Shown here: piece after piece, positions 53,424-61,282 of the stretch | How positions within the stretch are numbered: position 1 is the stretch's first letter | Layout of the letters: each line of letters opens with the position of its first letter | Source of the DNA: Candidatus Rifleibacteriota bacterium | Lineage (GTDB): Bacteria > Muiribacteriota > Ozemobacteria > Ozemobacterales > Ozemobacteraceae | Length of the DNA stretch: 64,000 nucleotides | Reading direction: 5' to 3' | Assembly (NCBI GenBank): GCA_015233565.1 | Contig: JADFXM010000003.1 | Coordinates: forward strand, 1-64,000 | Notes under the pieces: model-generated | What the model saw: only the letters and a program-made list of their open reading frames with translations | What the model was told of the DNA's origin: nothing | The model's database searches: none | Translations under genes and position numbers: made by a program

Positions 53424-55034
53424 ATGCGTCCTCCTGTGGGCTCGAAAAATATGACTAATAAAATGATTTTCGCCAAATTGAACTTTTTTTTTCCCCTGCT
53501 TTTTTTATTGTTATTATACGTTTTTTTTTCAGTTAGCTTTTTCGAATCCTGTTTTGACGATGCTTTTATTTCCTTCAGATATACGGAGAATTTGCTTGCA
53601 GGCAAGGGATTTGTTTATAATGAAGGAGAAAAAGTTGAAGGAACGACCAATTTTTTGTGGGTTCTTTTTTTAGGAGCTTTTTCACTTCTATCTGGATTGG
53701 ATATTGAAACTTCTGCATTAGTTCTTGCTTTTCTTCTTTCATCTATTACTGTCCTGATTTCCTATTATGTTAGTTGTCAAATATTTGAAAGAGTTTTCCC
53801 AGAAAGGGCAAACTCAAATTTTAAATATTTCGCTGCTTTTTTTGCCATTATTATTCTTTTTGGAAATGCAAATTTCTTAATCCTTAGCTTGTCGGGACTT
53901 GAAGTTCCATTAATTCACTTTTTTCTAGCCCTTTTTCTATTCTTATCAATTAAGAATGAAAAGCTCTTTTCTCGTCTTGTACTTTTTCTTCTTTCTCTTA
54001 CTCGCCCAGAGTTTGTTGCTTTATTAGCCCTTAACGAAATAATCGAAAAGGACTACACAGTCCGAATTCGAGGTTTAATTTTCTGCACTTTTGCATTTTT
54101 TTTAATTTTTGGAGGGAGGCTTCTTTATTTTGGCGATTTTTTTCCCAATACTTTTTATGCAAAAACTAATGCTGAAACAAGCTTTTCCCTTGGATTACGG
54201 GAGTTTTTGGCTTTCTTGAAATCCGGTGGCTGGCTATGTGTCTTCATTCTCATTGCATTACTTTTCCAGAAAGAACAATTGGAAAGAAAAATATTCGTTT
54301 TTTCTTTATTTTACTTTCTTTACATAATAATTTTAGGAAGAAATAGTTTGGGCTATTTCCGGTTTTATATTCATTTGTTGCCTCTGATTTCACCTTTTCT
54401 TATCCTTCTTTTCAAATTCTTCTATAAATTCATTCCAATTTCTCTTATGATTTTTATTTTTCTACTTTCTCCGATTTCTTTTCATTTTTTTACTGACCTT
54501 GGAAATCCCAGGGAATCAGTAAATTTTATGAATTTTTGTTGGAAAAAAATTGGGACCTGGTTAAATGAAAACACCAAAAAAGAAACAACCATTGCTTTGA
54601 ACCCGATTGGCCAAATTGGATTCTTCTCGAAAAGACCAATTCTTGATATGCTTGGATTGATTGATCGAACAATTGCAAAATCTCCCAGAACTCAGAGTAA
54701 GACACGAATTATCGGGCATGAAAAGTCGAATTCAGAGTATGTTTTGGGCAGAAAACCTGATATTATAATACTTCGGGGGGCGTTATTCTACCCAAAACCA
54801 TTAACAATAAAGGAAATGGCTGGTTCAGATAGCCCTTTTCGCGGCGACAATGAACTTTTCAGGCATCCAATTTTCCAGAAAGAATATCAATTAATTAACA
54901 TAAAGATGGAAAATTTGTTCTTTCCCTTCTTTTTACGAAAAAATTCCAGAGATTTGGTTCAACTTTCCAATAGTGAAACCCCGATTTTTGAAAGTTTTAC
55001 TGAAAACAGCACTAATTCTCAATTATTGAGATGA
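53424..55034 (+). CDS. GT-C-like polytopic membrane protein (putative glycosyltransferase) 1
   Basis: About ten membrane helices are spread over 536 residues. After the first helix a periplasmic loop reads CFDDAFISFRYTENLLAGKG and then GEKVEGTTNFLWVL. This D-D motif with a following EGTTNFLW is common in GT-C-fold glycosyltransferases that use lipid-linked sugars. The true start could also be an ATG at 53451 or 53463; no clear ribosome site decides. A similar protein is encoded 320 bases downstream. Confidence 0.65.
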   Translation: MRPPVGSKNMTNKMIFAKLNFFFPLLFLLLLYVFFSVSFFESCFDDAFISFRYTENLLAGKGFVYNEGEKVEGTTNFLWVLFLGAFSLLSGLDIETSALVLAFLLSSITVLISYYVSCQIFERVFPERANSNFKYFAAFFAIIILFGNANFLILSLSGLEVPLIHFFLALFLFLSIKNEKLFSRLVLFLLSLTRPEFVALLALNEIIEKDYTVRIRGLIFCTFAFFLIFGGRLLYFGDFFPNTFYAKTNAETSFSLGLREFLAFLKSGGWLCVFILIALLFQKEQLERKIFVFSLFYFLYIIILGRNSLGYFRFYIHLLPLISPFLILLFKFFYKFIPISLMIFIFLLSPISFHFFTDLGNPRESVNFMNFCWKKIGTWLNENTKKETTIALNPIGQIGFFSKRPILDMLGLIDRTIAKSPRTQSKTRIIGHEKSNSEYVLGRKPDIIILRGALFYPKPLTIKEMAGSDSPFRGDNELFRHPIFQKEYQLINIKMENLFFPFFLRKNSRDLVQLSNSETPIFESFTENSTNSQLLR

Positions 55035-55230
55035 AACCGACATCAAGAAATTAGGTGATCATTTTTCTTTAATATTGCTCAAATTCACTGACGCAGTTAG
55101 TGGTGGGGTGTGGGGGCGGGAGGCCCCAAGTAGATCACGTATCAACATTCTTGGTGAGTGTTTCTGAACAAGATTACGTAAAGTGGTAGAATTTCTCATG
55201 TCACTAAACATCGGTAAACACTCCATTTCT

Positions 55231-55297
55231 GGAGGAGCGCGAAGGACATTGCCCGCAGAGCTCCTCCCCAAAAGCCACCGACAAGGTCGGTGGTAGC
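55231..55297 (+). mobile_element. IS200/IS605-like right-end double hairpin (remnant)
   Basis: GGAGGAGC (55231-55238) pairs with GCTCCTCC (55260-55267). Directly after comes AAAAGCCACCGAC-AAG-GTCGGTGGTAGC. The second hairpin, ending in GGTAGC, resembles the imperfect subterminal hairpin at the right end of IS200/IS605-family elements, which directs TnpA cleavage and also bounds the TnpB guide RNA. A frame ending at the hairpin TAG (GGARRTLPAELLPKSHRQGR) could be the last codons of a tnpB gene. No tnpA or intact tnpB is present. Confidence 0.4.
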
Positions 55298-55353
55298 CTA
55301 ATTTTCCTTTTTCGTGATCTTCGCCAAAATTATCCAATGGATTTTAAAATACC

Positions 55354-56982
55354 ATGAAGCCTTACACGATTTTACGGATTGTTTTTGCCATTTTTGCAGT
55401 AATTGCGTTGTCAGATTTTGTATCTTTTGCCTACTCTTCCAAGACCGGAATCTGTTTTGACGACGCGTTCATGTTTACTCGATACGCCAGCAATTTCCTT
55501 GAAGGCCATGGGTTTTCCTGGAATAGAACAGAAGGACCGGTATATGGATGTACCAGTATTTTTTATCTGTTCATTGTTACGGCGTTTAGAGCATTTTCCT
55601 GGAAATCTGATCAGGAACTTTTACTTTCACTTTCAGAGTTCTTTGGCCTCCTTTCAGTTCTTTCAATGTGTTTTTTGGCATATTATTCCCTTGAAAAAGA
55701 TGGTGTAAAAAGAACCTGGACGCATTTACTAATTTTTCCAGTGGTTCTTTTTTCGGCTGTTTATCGGAAAAATTGCGTTTCTGGAATGGAGACAACATTT
55801 GCCATTTTCTTGAACTCTCTTTTCATACTTTCCATAGTTTTTCTCGAAAGGAGCAATTCCAAGAAGTGCTTTTTCTCTGTGATTCTTGGCTATTTTTCTT
55901 TTCTTTCCAGGCCTGAGAATTTGATTCCTTGGTTTGTTTTCCCGATTTTTTATCTTTCGGATTTAAAAGAAAAAAAGAAATTCATTTTTTCCTCATTACT
56001 CCTTTTGACATGTGATTCTCTAATTAAAATTGCCTACTTTGGTGGCTTTCTTCCTTTGTCATTTTTTGTGAAAAAAGCAGGATTTTATAAATTTGCTGAC
56101 CTGAATAAATGGAATCCTTTAAAATTCTTTTCAGAATTTCTTTCTCTTTCAGGGCCTTTTATTTTGTTAACAGTTGCTTTTTTCCCGTCGAATGGGGTTA
56201 AAAAAGGTTTGGCTTTTTTCGCCCCTTTGAGCATTATCTTTCCCTATTTATTTTCGATTAATCAAATAATGGGATATTCAGCTCGTTTTTTTCTTCCTTC
56301 ACTACCATATTTCATCGGCGCAGCTTTTTTTGTGCTTAATTCATTGAATCGTCCGGTTGTAAACAAAGAATCAGTTGCAGCTGAAAATCTCCCTATCTCG
56401 ATAAAAGTTATGCTGATTTTTTTTCTATTTCTGATGATTCAGCCCTCTTATTTGAATGAAAGATTAACTGAGATACTTGAAAATCAGCATTTCTCATTTG
56501 AAAACAGTTTAATTGCCCCTGCTAAATTAACTAATCGTGGAAAAATAATTGTTCCCAAAATAGGGTGGATGGAATCAATTGTTAGCATTAATAACGTGAT
56601 CTCAGCTTTGCCAAAAAAAATGTGTGTGGCGATGTCTGAGCATGGTTTGATCGGGGCTATGAATCCCGAAATAAAAATTTTGGATTTAACGGGACTGCAT
56701 AACAGAGATTTTGCAAAAAAGGGTTTCTCTGACAATGGACTTTTTTCCGCAAACCCTGATTTGATATGGTTTCCACATTCGGATTACATTTACATCAGAA
56801 ACCAGATATTTTCAAACCAGATGTTCCGTAGGGATTACATTTTTTATCCCGACTTGTTTGATTTTGGGTTTGCTATAAACAAAAATTCTCCATATTTAGC
56901 TGAGATTGAGAATTTATTCGAGAGTGAATTCCGAAAAATCTACCACGAATCCCGGAAAATGGAATTATTTCTGGCCGATTAG
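55354..56982 (+). CDS. GT-C-like polytopic membrane protein (putative glycosyltransferase) 2
   Basis: The 542-residue protein starts with a membrane helix and then CFDDAFMFTRYASNFLEGHG and FSWNRTEGPVYGCTSIFYL, parallel to the motif in the preceding membrane protein. Nine or ten further hydrophobic segments follow. The soluble C-terminal part is about 130 residues. The pairing suggests a duplicated enzyme acting on a cell-surface or lipid-linked glycan. The sugar donor is not known. Confidence 0.65.
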   Translation: MKPYTILRIVFAIFAVIALSDFVSFAYSSKTGICFDDAFMFTRYASNFLEGHGFSWNRTEGPVYGCTSIFYLFIVTAFRAFSWKSDQELLLSLSEFFGLLSVLSMCFLAYYSLEKDGVKRTWTHLLIFPVVLFSAVYRKNCVSGMETTFAIFLNSLFILSIVFLERSNSKKCFFSVILGYFSFLSRPENLIPWFVFPIFYLSDLKEKKKFIFSSLLLLTCDSLIKIAYFGGFLPLSFFVKKAGFYKFADLNKWNPLKFFSEFLSLSGPFILLTVAFFPSNGVKKGLAFFAPLSIIFPYLFSINQIMGYSARFFLPSLPYFIGAAFFVLNSLNRPVVNKESVAAENLPISIKVMLIFFLFLMIQPSYLNERLTEILENQHFSFENSLIAPAKLTNRGKIIVPKIGWMESIVSINNVISALPKKMCVAMSEHGLIGAMNPEIKILDLTGLHNRDFAKKGFSDNGLFSANPDLIWFPHSDYIYIRNQIFSNQMFRRDYIFYPDLFDFGFAINKNSPYLAEIENLFESEFRKIYHESRKMELFLAD

Positions 56983-57002
56983 ATCGGGTACAAATGCAAA
57001 AA

Positions 57003-57044
57003 AAACTCCCGATTGCTTCAAAATTTCTTTGCAAACGGGAGTTT
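57003..57044. terminator. Bidirectional terminator
   Basis: AAACTCCCGATTGC pairs, with one mismatch, with GCAAACGGGAGTTT around an AT-rich loop. A-rich and T-rich flanks are on both sides, between two convergent genes. Confidence 0.85.
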
Positions 57045-57066
57045 GTTTTAAATCTAAGAAGTTATT

Positions 57067-59055
57067 TTACAGATTCGGGAATACTTCCTTGAGCAAATTA
57101 AAGCGGGTAAGTTTATCATTAGCTTGATCAATTTCACCTTGCAGTGACCCAATTTTGTTGATAAGAGTTGTCGTTTCCTGGGCATCTTGGGGTTTGGGAT
57201 GGGCCTGTAATTCTGCAAGTCTGTTCTTGGAGTTAGTCAAATCATTTTGTTTGTCAGACGTTTGCTTTTGAAGGGTATCCATTTCTGTTTTTAAAGATTT
57301 GTAGATCGGAGTAAAACTATTCCATGCATTTTTGAGGTCGCTAGATATTTGTTGGATGTTCTTGGCAGCCTCTTCGATCGTAGGTTTTAAGAATGGCCAT
57401 TTGGAATGGTCTGCACGGGCTTGTCTTACCGCATCCTCATAAGTTTTCTGAGCTGCGAGAAGCTTTTCCTGTAGTTTGTAAAGGTTTTGAGGTGAGGATT
57501 CAGAGTAATTCAGCAGAGCTGGTTTCAATGGCCAAGCTCTTGAAAAACCCCACAAAAATTTATTATTGCCGATTGTTCGAAGATCAGGCATGCTAATACC
57601 GCTTAGAGCAGATTGGTAGTTATCTTCTGCCGGGGTCGGCGGCGGAGGAAGCGGGTCGGAAACAGCTGTTCCGGTGTTTGTTCCAGAAGAAGCCGCAGTT
57701 CCTGTTGAGGATCCGGTTCCGGTGGAGGTATTTACCTGCGTTGGTGTATTAGTTGGAATTGGTGTAGCTACTGGAGGGGGTGGAGGTGGAAGTGTTTGTG
57801 TAGCCGTTGGGGCTGGCGTTGGGTTAACCGATTGAGCAATTGCTGGTTCAAGAGAAATTACTGAACCGATAAGTGTCCATCTGTAGCCCACGGGTGGATT
57901 CATGGCCATCCATTCTTCGTCTGTCATTATTCCAGAATTGATCATATCTCTGATAGAGGTTTCATCCAGCTTTTCAAGCCGCTTCTTCAAAGGAGCCAAA
58001 TGCCTATTCATCGAGTTAACCGCAGCCTGCAGTTTTTGTTGCTTTTCTTGCAGAGTCCATTCTCGGACGGGCCCGGTTACGCTTGTATTAGTTTGTGTTC
58101 CGGTGGTGGAAGACGATCCTGTTTGGGTGCCGGTTGTAACATTGGATGAAGTGGCAGTGACAACCGACGAATTCGTCGAAGTCAAAGATCCTGATGAGCT
58201 TGTTGTTCCGCTAATAACCGGAGAGGAGGTTGAGGAAGAAGTTGAAGTTCCGGAAGAGGTTGATGTGCCAGCGGAGCTTGAGGTAGAAGAGGAGACCGCG
58301 GTCGGGGCATTAGTTGAAGTTCCGGTGGAGGTTGAAGAGCTCGACAAAGTAGAGGTACCGCTGGCTGTTGAAGAAGAAGTAACAGCAGAAGTATTGGAAG
58401 CTGTCGAAGTCGAAGTGGAAGAAAGAGTCGCTGTTGAAGTAACTGAATTTGTTGCAGGGGAAGACGCTTCGGGGTTAGGGACAACGATTTTCAACTGCCA
58501 TCCCGGGTATATCAAGTTGGGATTTTTAGCTAAAGAAGGGTATTTATCTTTATTCGCTTTTACGATTTCAGGCCATCTCGAAGCATCTCCAAGGTATTTC
58601 AGCGCAAGTGCTGACAGACAATCGCCAGGTTTGACTGATGCTGTAATCACTTTGGTTGGCGATACCGCTGGAGTTGGTGTTGGAGCTGGTGTCTGTGAAA
58701 TTGGACGCGCTTCGAGAGCTGTATTAGTTTGTGGCCGTTGTGGTGGTACAACTACGGGAGCAACTGTCGGTGGTGCATATGTTTGTGGGGGTGGAACCGG
58801 TAAGGGTGCTACAACAGTTGGTCTTGGGGGAGTTACAACTGTCGATTTTTGCCCGTTTGGAGTCAGTGGTGCTAACGAAACACCCGTTTCGGGGGTAATA
58901 CTTTCAATCCCATTTTCTGGTGAAGTGTTAGTGGGATTAGTAGGAGCAAACCTAATATTGGTTACGCTTCCGTCTCCGAAGGTGTCTCCGAAAGTGGGGA
59001 AAGAATTAGACAATAATAAGGTAGTAAAAATAATCAGAAGCAGGCTTTTTTTCAT
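57067..59055 (-). CDS. Exported LysM protein with long Ser/Thr-rich linker and coiled-coil tail
   Basis: A signal peptide (MKKSLLLIIFTTLLLSNSFP) is followed by a proline-rich segment. The LysM domain lies at about residues 137-190 (VKPGDCLSALALKYLGDASR to YPGWQLKIVV). A Ser/Thr/Gly-rich linker of about 110 residues follows and then a helical region, a second low-complexity proline linker and a C-terminal coiled coil (residues ~560-660). LysM binds peptidoglycan, so the protein is probably anchored to the cell wall in the periplasm or exposed on the surface. The linkers could be glycosylated. A GAGGTTGAAAA site precedes the start codon. Confidence 0.85.
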   Translation of the reverse strand: MKKSLLLIIFTTLLLSNSFPTFGDTFGDGSVTNIRFAPTNPTNTSPENGIESITPETGVSLAPLTPNGQKSTVVTPPRPTVVAPLPVPPPQTYAPPTVAPVVVPPQRPQTNTALEARPISQTPAPTPTPAVSPTKVITASVKPGDCLSALALKYLGDASRWPEIVKANKDKYPSLAKNPNLIYPGWQLKIVVPNPEASSPATNSVTSTATLSSTSTSTASNTSAVTSSSTASGTSTLSSSSTSTGTSTNAPTAVSSSTSSSAGTSTSSGTSTSSSTSSPVISGTTSSSGSLTSTNSSVVTATSSNVTTGTQTGSSSTTGTQTNTSVTGPVREWTLQEKQQKLQAAVNSMNRHLAPLKKRLEKLDETSIRDMINSGIMTDEEWMAMNPPVGYRWTLIGSVISLEPAIAQSVNPTPAPTATQTLPPPPPPVATPIPTNTPTQVNTSTGTGSSTGTAASSGTNTGTAVSDPLPPPPTPAEDNYQSALSGISMPDLRTIGNNKFLWGFSRAWPLKPALLNYSESSPQNLYKLQEKLLAAQKTYEDAVRQARADHSKWPFLKPTIEEAAKNIQQISSDLKNAWNSFTPIYKSLKTEMDTLQKQTSDKQNDLTNSKNRLAELQAHPKPQDAQETTTLINKIGSLQGEIDQANDKLTRFNLLKEVFPNL

Positions 59056-59429
59056 TTTTCAACCTCCCCGCTTAAATAACCGAATACTAAATATATTATA
59101 CTAATAATTACCGTAATATCGAAAGAAAGTTTCAAAAATTTTGTACTTTACTTAAAAAATTTACTTGGTTGAAATAATTTTTACCAGGAATTATACTGAA
59201 ATTATTGCTTTTAAATATCACATTTATACGTTTGTTGAGATATTCTTTTGGATTATCGAAATGGGAATGCCTTGCGTTATCGTAATGAAATACCTTTAAT
59301 CATTCTCTCCACAGAGTCTCGAAGTGATTTCGTTTTTTGTCTTGGCTTTTTGGTTCGTCCCATATTATTTAGGTTGTAATAATAGTTCATGTACCATAGT
59401 ATTTTTAATTAAATTAACGGAGGAAAATT
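59056..59429. other. 374-base non-coding interval
   Basis: No gene is seen. It should hold the promoter of the LysM gene (leftward) and of the small membrane protein gene (rightward). AACGGAGG at 59418 serves the latter as ribosome site. Confidence 0.4.
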
Positions 59430-59831
59430 ATGTGGCCAAGATGGGTAAGGGGGGTATTTGCTCTATGGGTTGCTTATGATTCCAATAGAAGGGGTGGTTT
59501 CTCATTATTTTGGTTTATTTTCCTGCTGATTTTTGGCCCCTTTCTATTCCCGGTTTATTTGACTCTTAGAACTCTGATACCTGGTGAAGACTATCCAGAT
59601 AGTAATTTCCGATTTTTTTGGGAAAACCTGAAAACCTTTTTTGCAACGTTAATTAGTTGTGCGTCATTTGCGATTTTTGCAGAAAACCTTGAAAAAGTTA
59701 TTAATGCTGATCTGGGAAAAGTAAAAAGGGCAGAATTGTTAGCCGGCTCTATTTTCAGTTTTGTACTTCTGAATGCTTGTCTATGGATTTTCAGATCGTT
59801 TTCTTCATGTTGTTCCTCAAAAATTTCTTAA
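59430..59831 (+). CDS. Small membrane protein, unknown
   Basis: This 133-residue protein has an AACGGAGGAAAATT site before its ATG. It shows three or more hydrophobic stretches (FWFIFLLIFGPFLFPVYL near residue 27, FATLISCASFAIF near 71 and LAGSIFSFVLLNACLWIF near 104), so it lies in a membrane. The N-terminal WVRGVFALWVAYDSNRRGG motif is often seen in short membrane proteins of unknown role. It has no recognised family. Confidence 0.6.
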   Translation: MWPRWVRGVFALWVAYDSNRRGGFSLFWFIFLLIFGPFLFPVYLTLRTLIPGEDYPDSNFRFFWENLKTFFATLISCASFAIFAENLEKVINADLGKVKRAELLAGSIFSFVLLNACLWIFRSFSSCCSSKIS

Positions 59832-60000
59832 CTTGCCGAAAATTGGTTGACACTTTGCCTATTTTTTGTCACAATTTATTCATGGAAACTGATTAAATCT
59901 GAAAAGAAATATTTTTGTTGTTGGTACAGTACTTGCGAAACCAGTTACTATAATTTCAGAAATCAAAATTTTAAATTCGAAAAATTAGGAGGAGGTCTAA

Positions 60001-61134
60001 ATGAAACGGTATCTATCACGTGGATTATTAATTTGGGTGACAGTTATTGCTTTGTTGGTGTCCCAGGTAGCCTGGGCAGGGGGAGATCCTGGCCAAGGTT
60101 CCGGCGGAAAACCCCATTGTGGGAAACAATGCTGCCATCACCAACTTGGTTTCTTTGCCAGAATCGGGCAAGCTTTCCGATATCTTGGAGACCATATCAA
60201 AAATTGGTTCATGGATTCTTGTGTAAATGCACATTACGTTTTGTTCGGATACAAAACTCGCGTGTGGGTATGTGGATATTATGATCATTGTGGCAGACAT
60301 GTTAGTGGCCACTGGAGATATTTGTGCTGCAAGCCATGTTGTGGAAAAGGCAGCCACGGATCCTGTCCAACTGGCCAGGGAGACCAAGGCCAAGGAAATC
60401 CAGGGCAGGGTGACCAAGGGCAAGGCAACCCCGGACAAGGGCCTACCCCAACTCCGCCAACTCCAACTCCAACTCCAACTCCAACTCCAACTCCAACTCC
60501 AACTCCAACTCCCACCCCTTCTCCTGCACCCAAGACTACTCCGATTCCTCAAAAGGAAGTCCCAGCTCCTGACGCGACTCCAGCTACCGATGGACAACCA
60601 GGCGAAAGTAGCGCTGCCGGTGATGCTACACCAGCCGAACCACCTGCTGACGCAACAACTAGTGCCTCAGCTAGCTCTGCAGCCGTCCCTTCAGCTGCAT
60701 CAGTATCAGCCAGCATCCAACAAATTACTCCTCAAAAACGAACTTTCAGCGGTGAAATGAATTACTTGGTTTCTCTCACAAATGATGTTGAAGCTCTTCA
60801 CAAGCAAATGAAGACTGCTAAGCCCAAATCCAATAAAGGAAAGGTTGATCCAACCGAAGTTACATCTCAAGACGTTCAAAATGCACTTGCCGAACGCCAG
60901 GAACGTGCAAGCTATATTACCAAAGTCATCATCAAAGATCTCGATAATACCAACGGAAATGGTGGCGTATACTACAACGCTTATAAGAGAACCCTTTCTT
61001 CTATGAGCAAAGGCGACAAAGAAATGGTCGGAGATATCCACCAGAATGTTTCCCAGTATATCAAATCAAATGCGGCTTCTTCTCCCAATAAAGGGCCCTA
61101 TCAAGACCGCCTTGAAGAAATGAAAAAATACTAA
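60001..61134 (+). CDS. Exported Cys/His-rich protein with GQGNPGQG and PT repeats
   Basis: An AGGAGG site precedes the ATG and a signal peptide (MKRYLSRGLLIWVTVIALLV...AWA) opens the protein. Residues 38-120 have many Cys and His (CGKQCCHHQ, CCKPCCGKGSHGSC), suggesting metal binding or disulfides. Two copies of a ten-residue GDQGQGNPGQ unit follow, then a proline-threonine tract encoded by perfect hexamer copies, then an Ala/Ser-rich linker and a helical C-terminal domain of about 140 residues. The layout is that of a cell-surface or periplasmic structural protein with a flexible stalk. Function unknown. A terminator lies just downstream. Confidence 0.7.
   Translation: MKRYLSRGLLIWVTVIALLVSQVAWAGGDPGQGSGGKPHCGKQCCHHQLGFFARIGQAFRYLGDHIKNWFMDSCVNAHYVLFGYKTRVWVCGYYDHCGRHVSGHWRYLCCKPCCGKGSHGSCPTGQGDQGQGNPGQGDQGQGNPGQGPTPTPPTPTPTPTPTPTPTPTPTPTPSPAPKTTPIPQKEVPAPDATPATDGQPGESSAAGDATPAEPPADATTSASASSAAVPSAASVSASIQQITPQKRTFSGEMNYLVSLTNDVEALHKQMKTAKPKSNKGKVDPTEVTSQDVQNALAERQERASYITKVIIKDLDNTNGNGGVYYNAYKRTLSSMSKGDKEMVGDIHQNVSQYIKSNAASSPNKGPYQDRLEEMKKY
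60457..60510 (+). repeat. Nine perfect tandem copies of a hexamer (ccaact)
   Basis: The hexamer encodes alternating proline and threonine. Slippage would change the length in steps of two residues without breaking the frame. Confidence 0.95.
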
Positions 61135-61155
61135 GATAAACGTAATTTTATAGAG

Positions 61156-61184
61156 ACCGGCTTCTTATCGAAGCCGGTTTTTTA
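61156..61184 (+). terminator. Rho-independent terminator
   Basis: ACCGGCTTC and GAAGCCGGT pair around TTATC, followed by TTTTTAT. It ends the transcript of the Cys/His-rich protein gene. Confidence 0.92.
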
Positions 61185-61282
61185 TTTCCCAAAAAAACTT
61201 GCCTGTAACATATGTTCGAGATAGAATTTATTTGTTAAAAATTTGTTCTCTAAATTTTCAAAATTAATTTGCATTGGAAAAA

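Noticed and set aside
57902-59104. 400-codon plus-strand open frame opposite the LysM gene
   Set aside because: It is the mirror of the Ser/Thr/Pro-rich repeats (giving Val/Glu/Gly runs), has no ribosome site, and the minus-strand gene has a signal peptide and a LysM domain.
60028-60597. Minus-strand frames rich in Ser-Trp or Gly-Val repeats
   Set aside because: They are the antisense of the hexamer and GQGNPGQG repeats in the real plus-strand gene.
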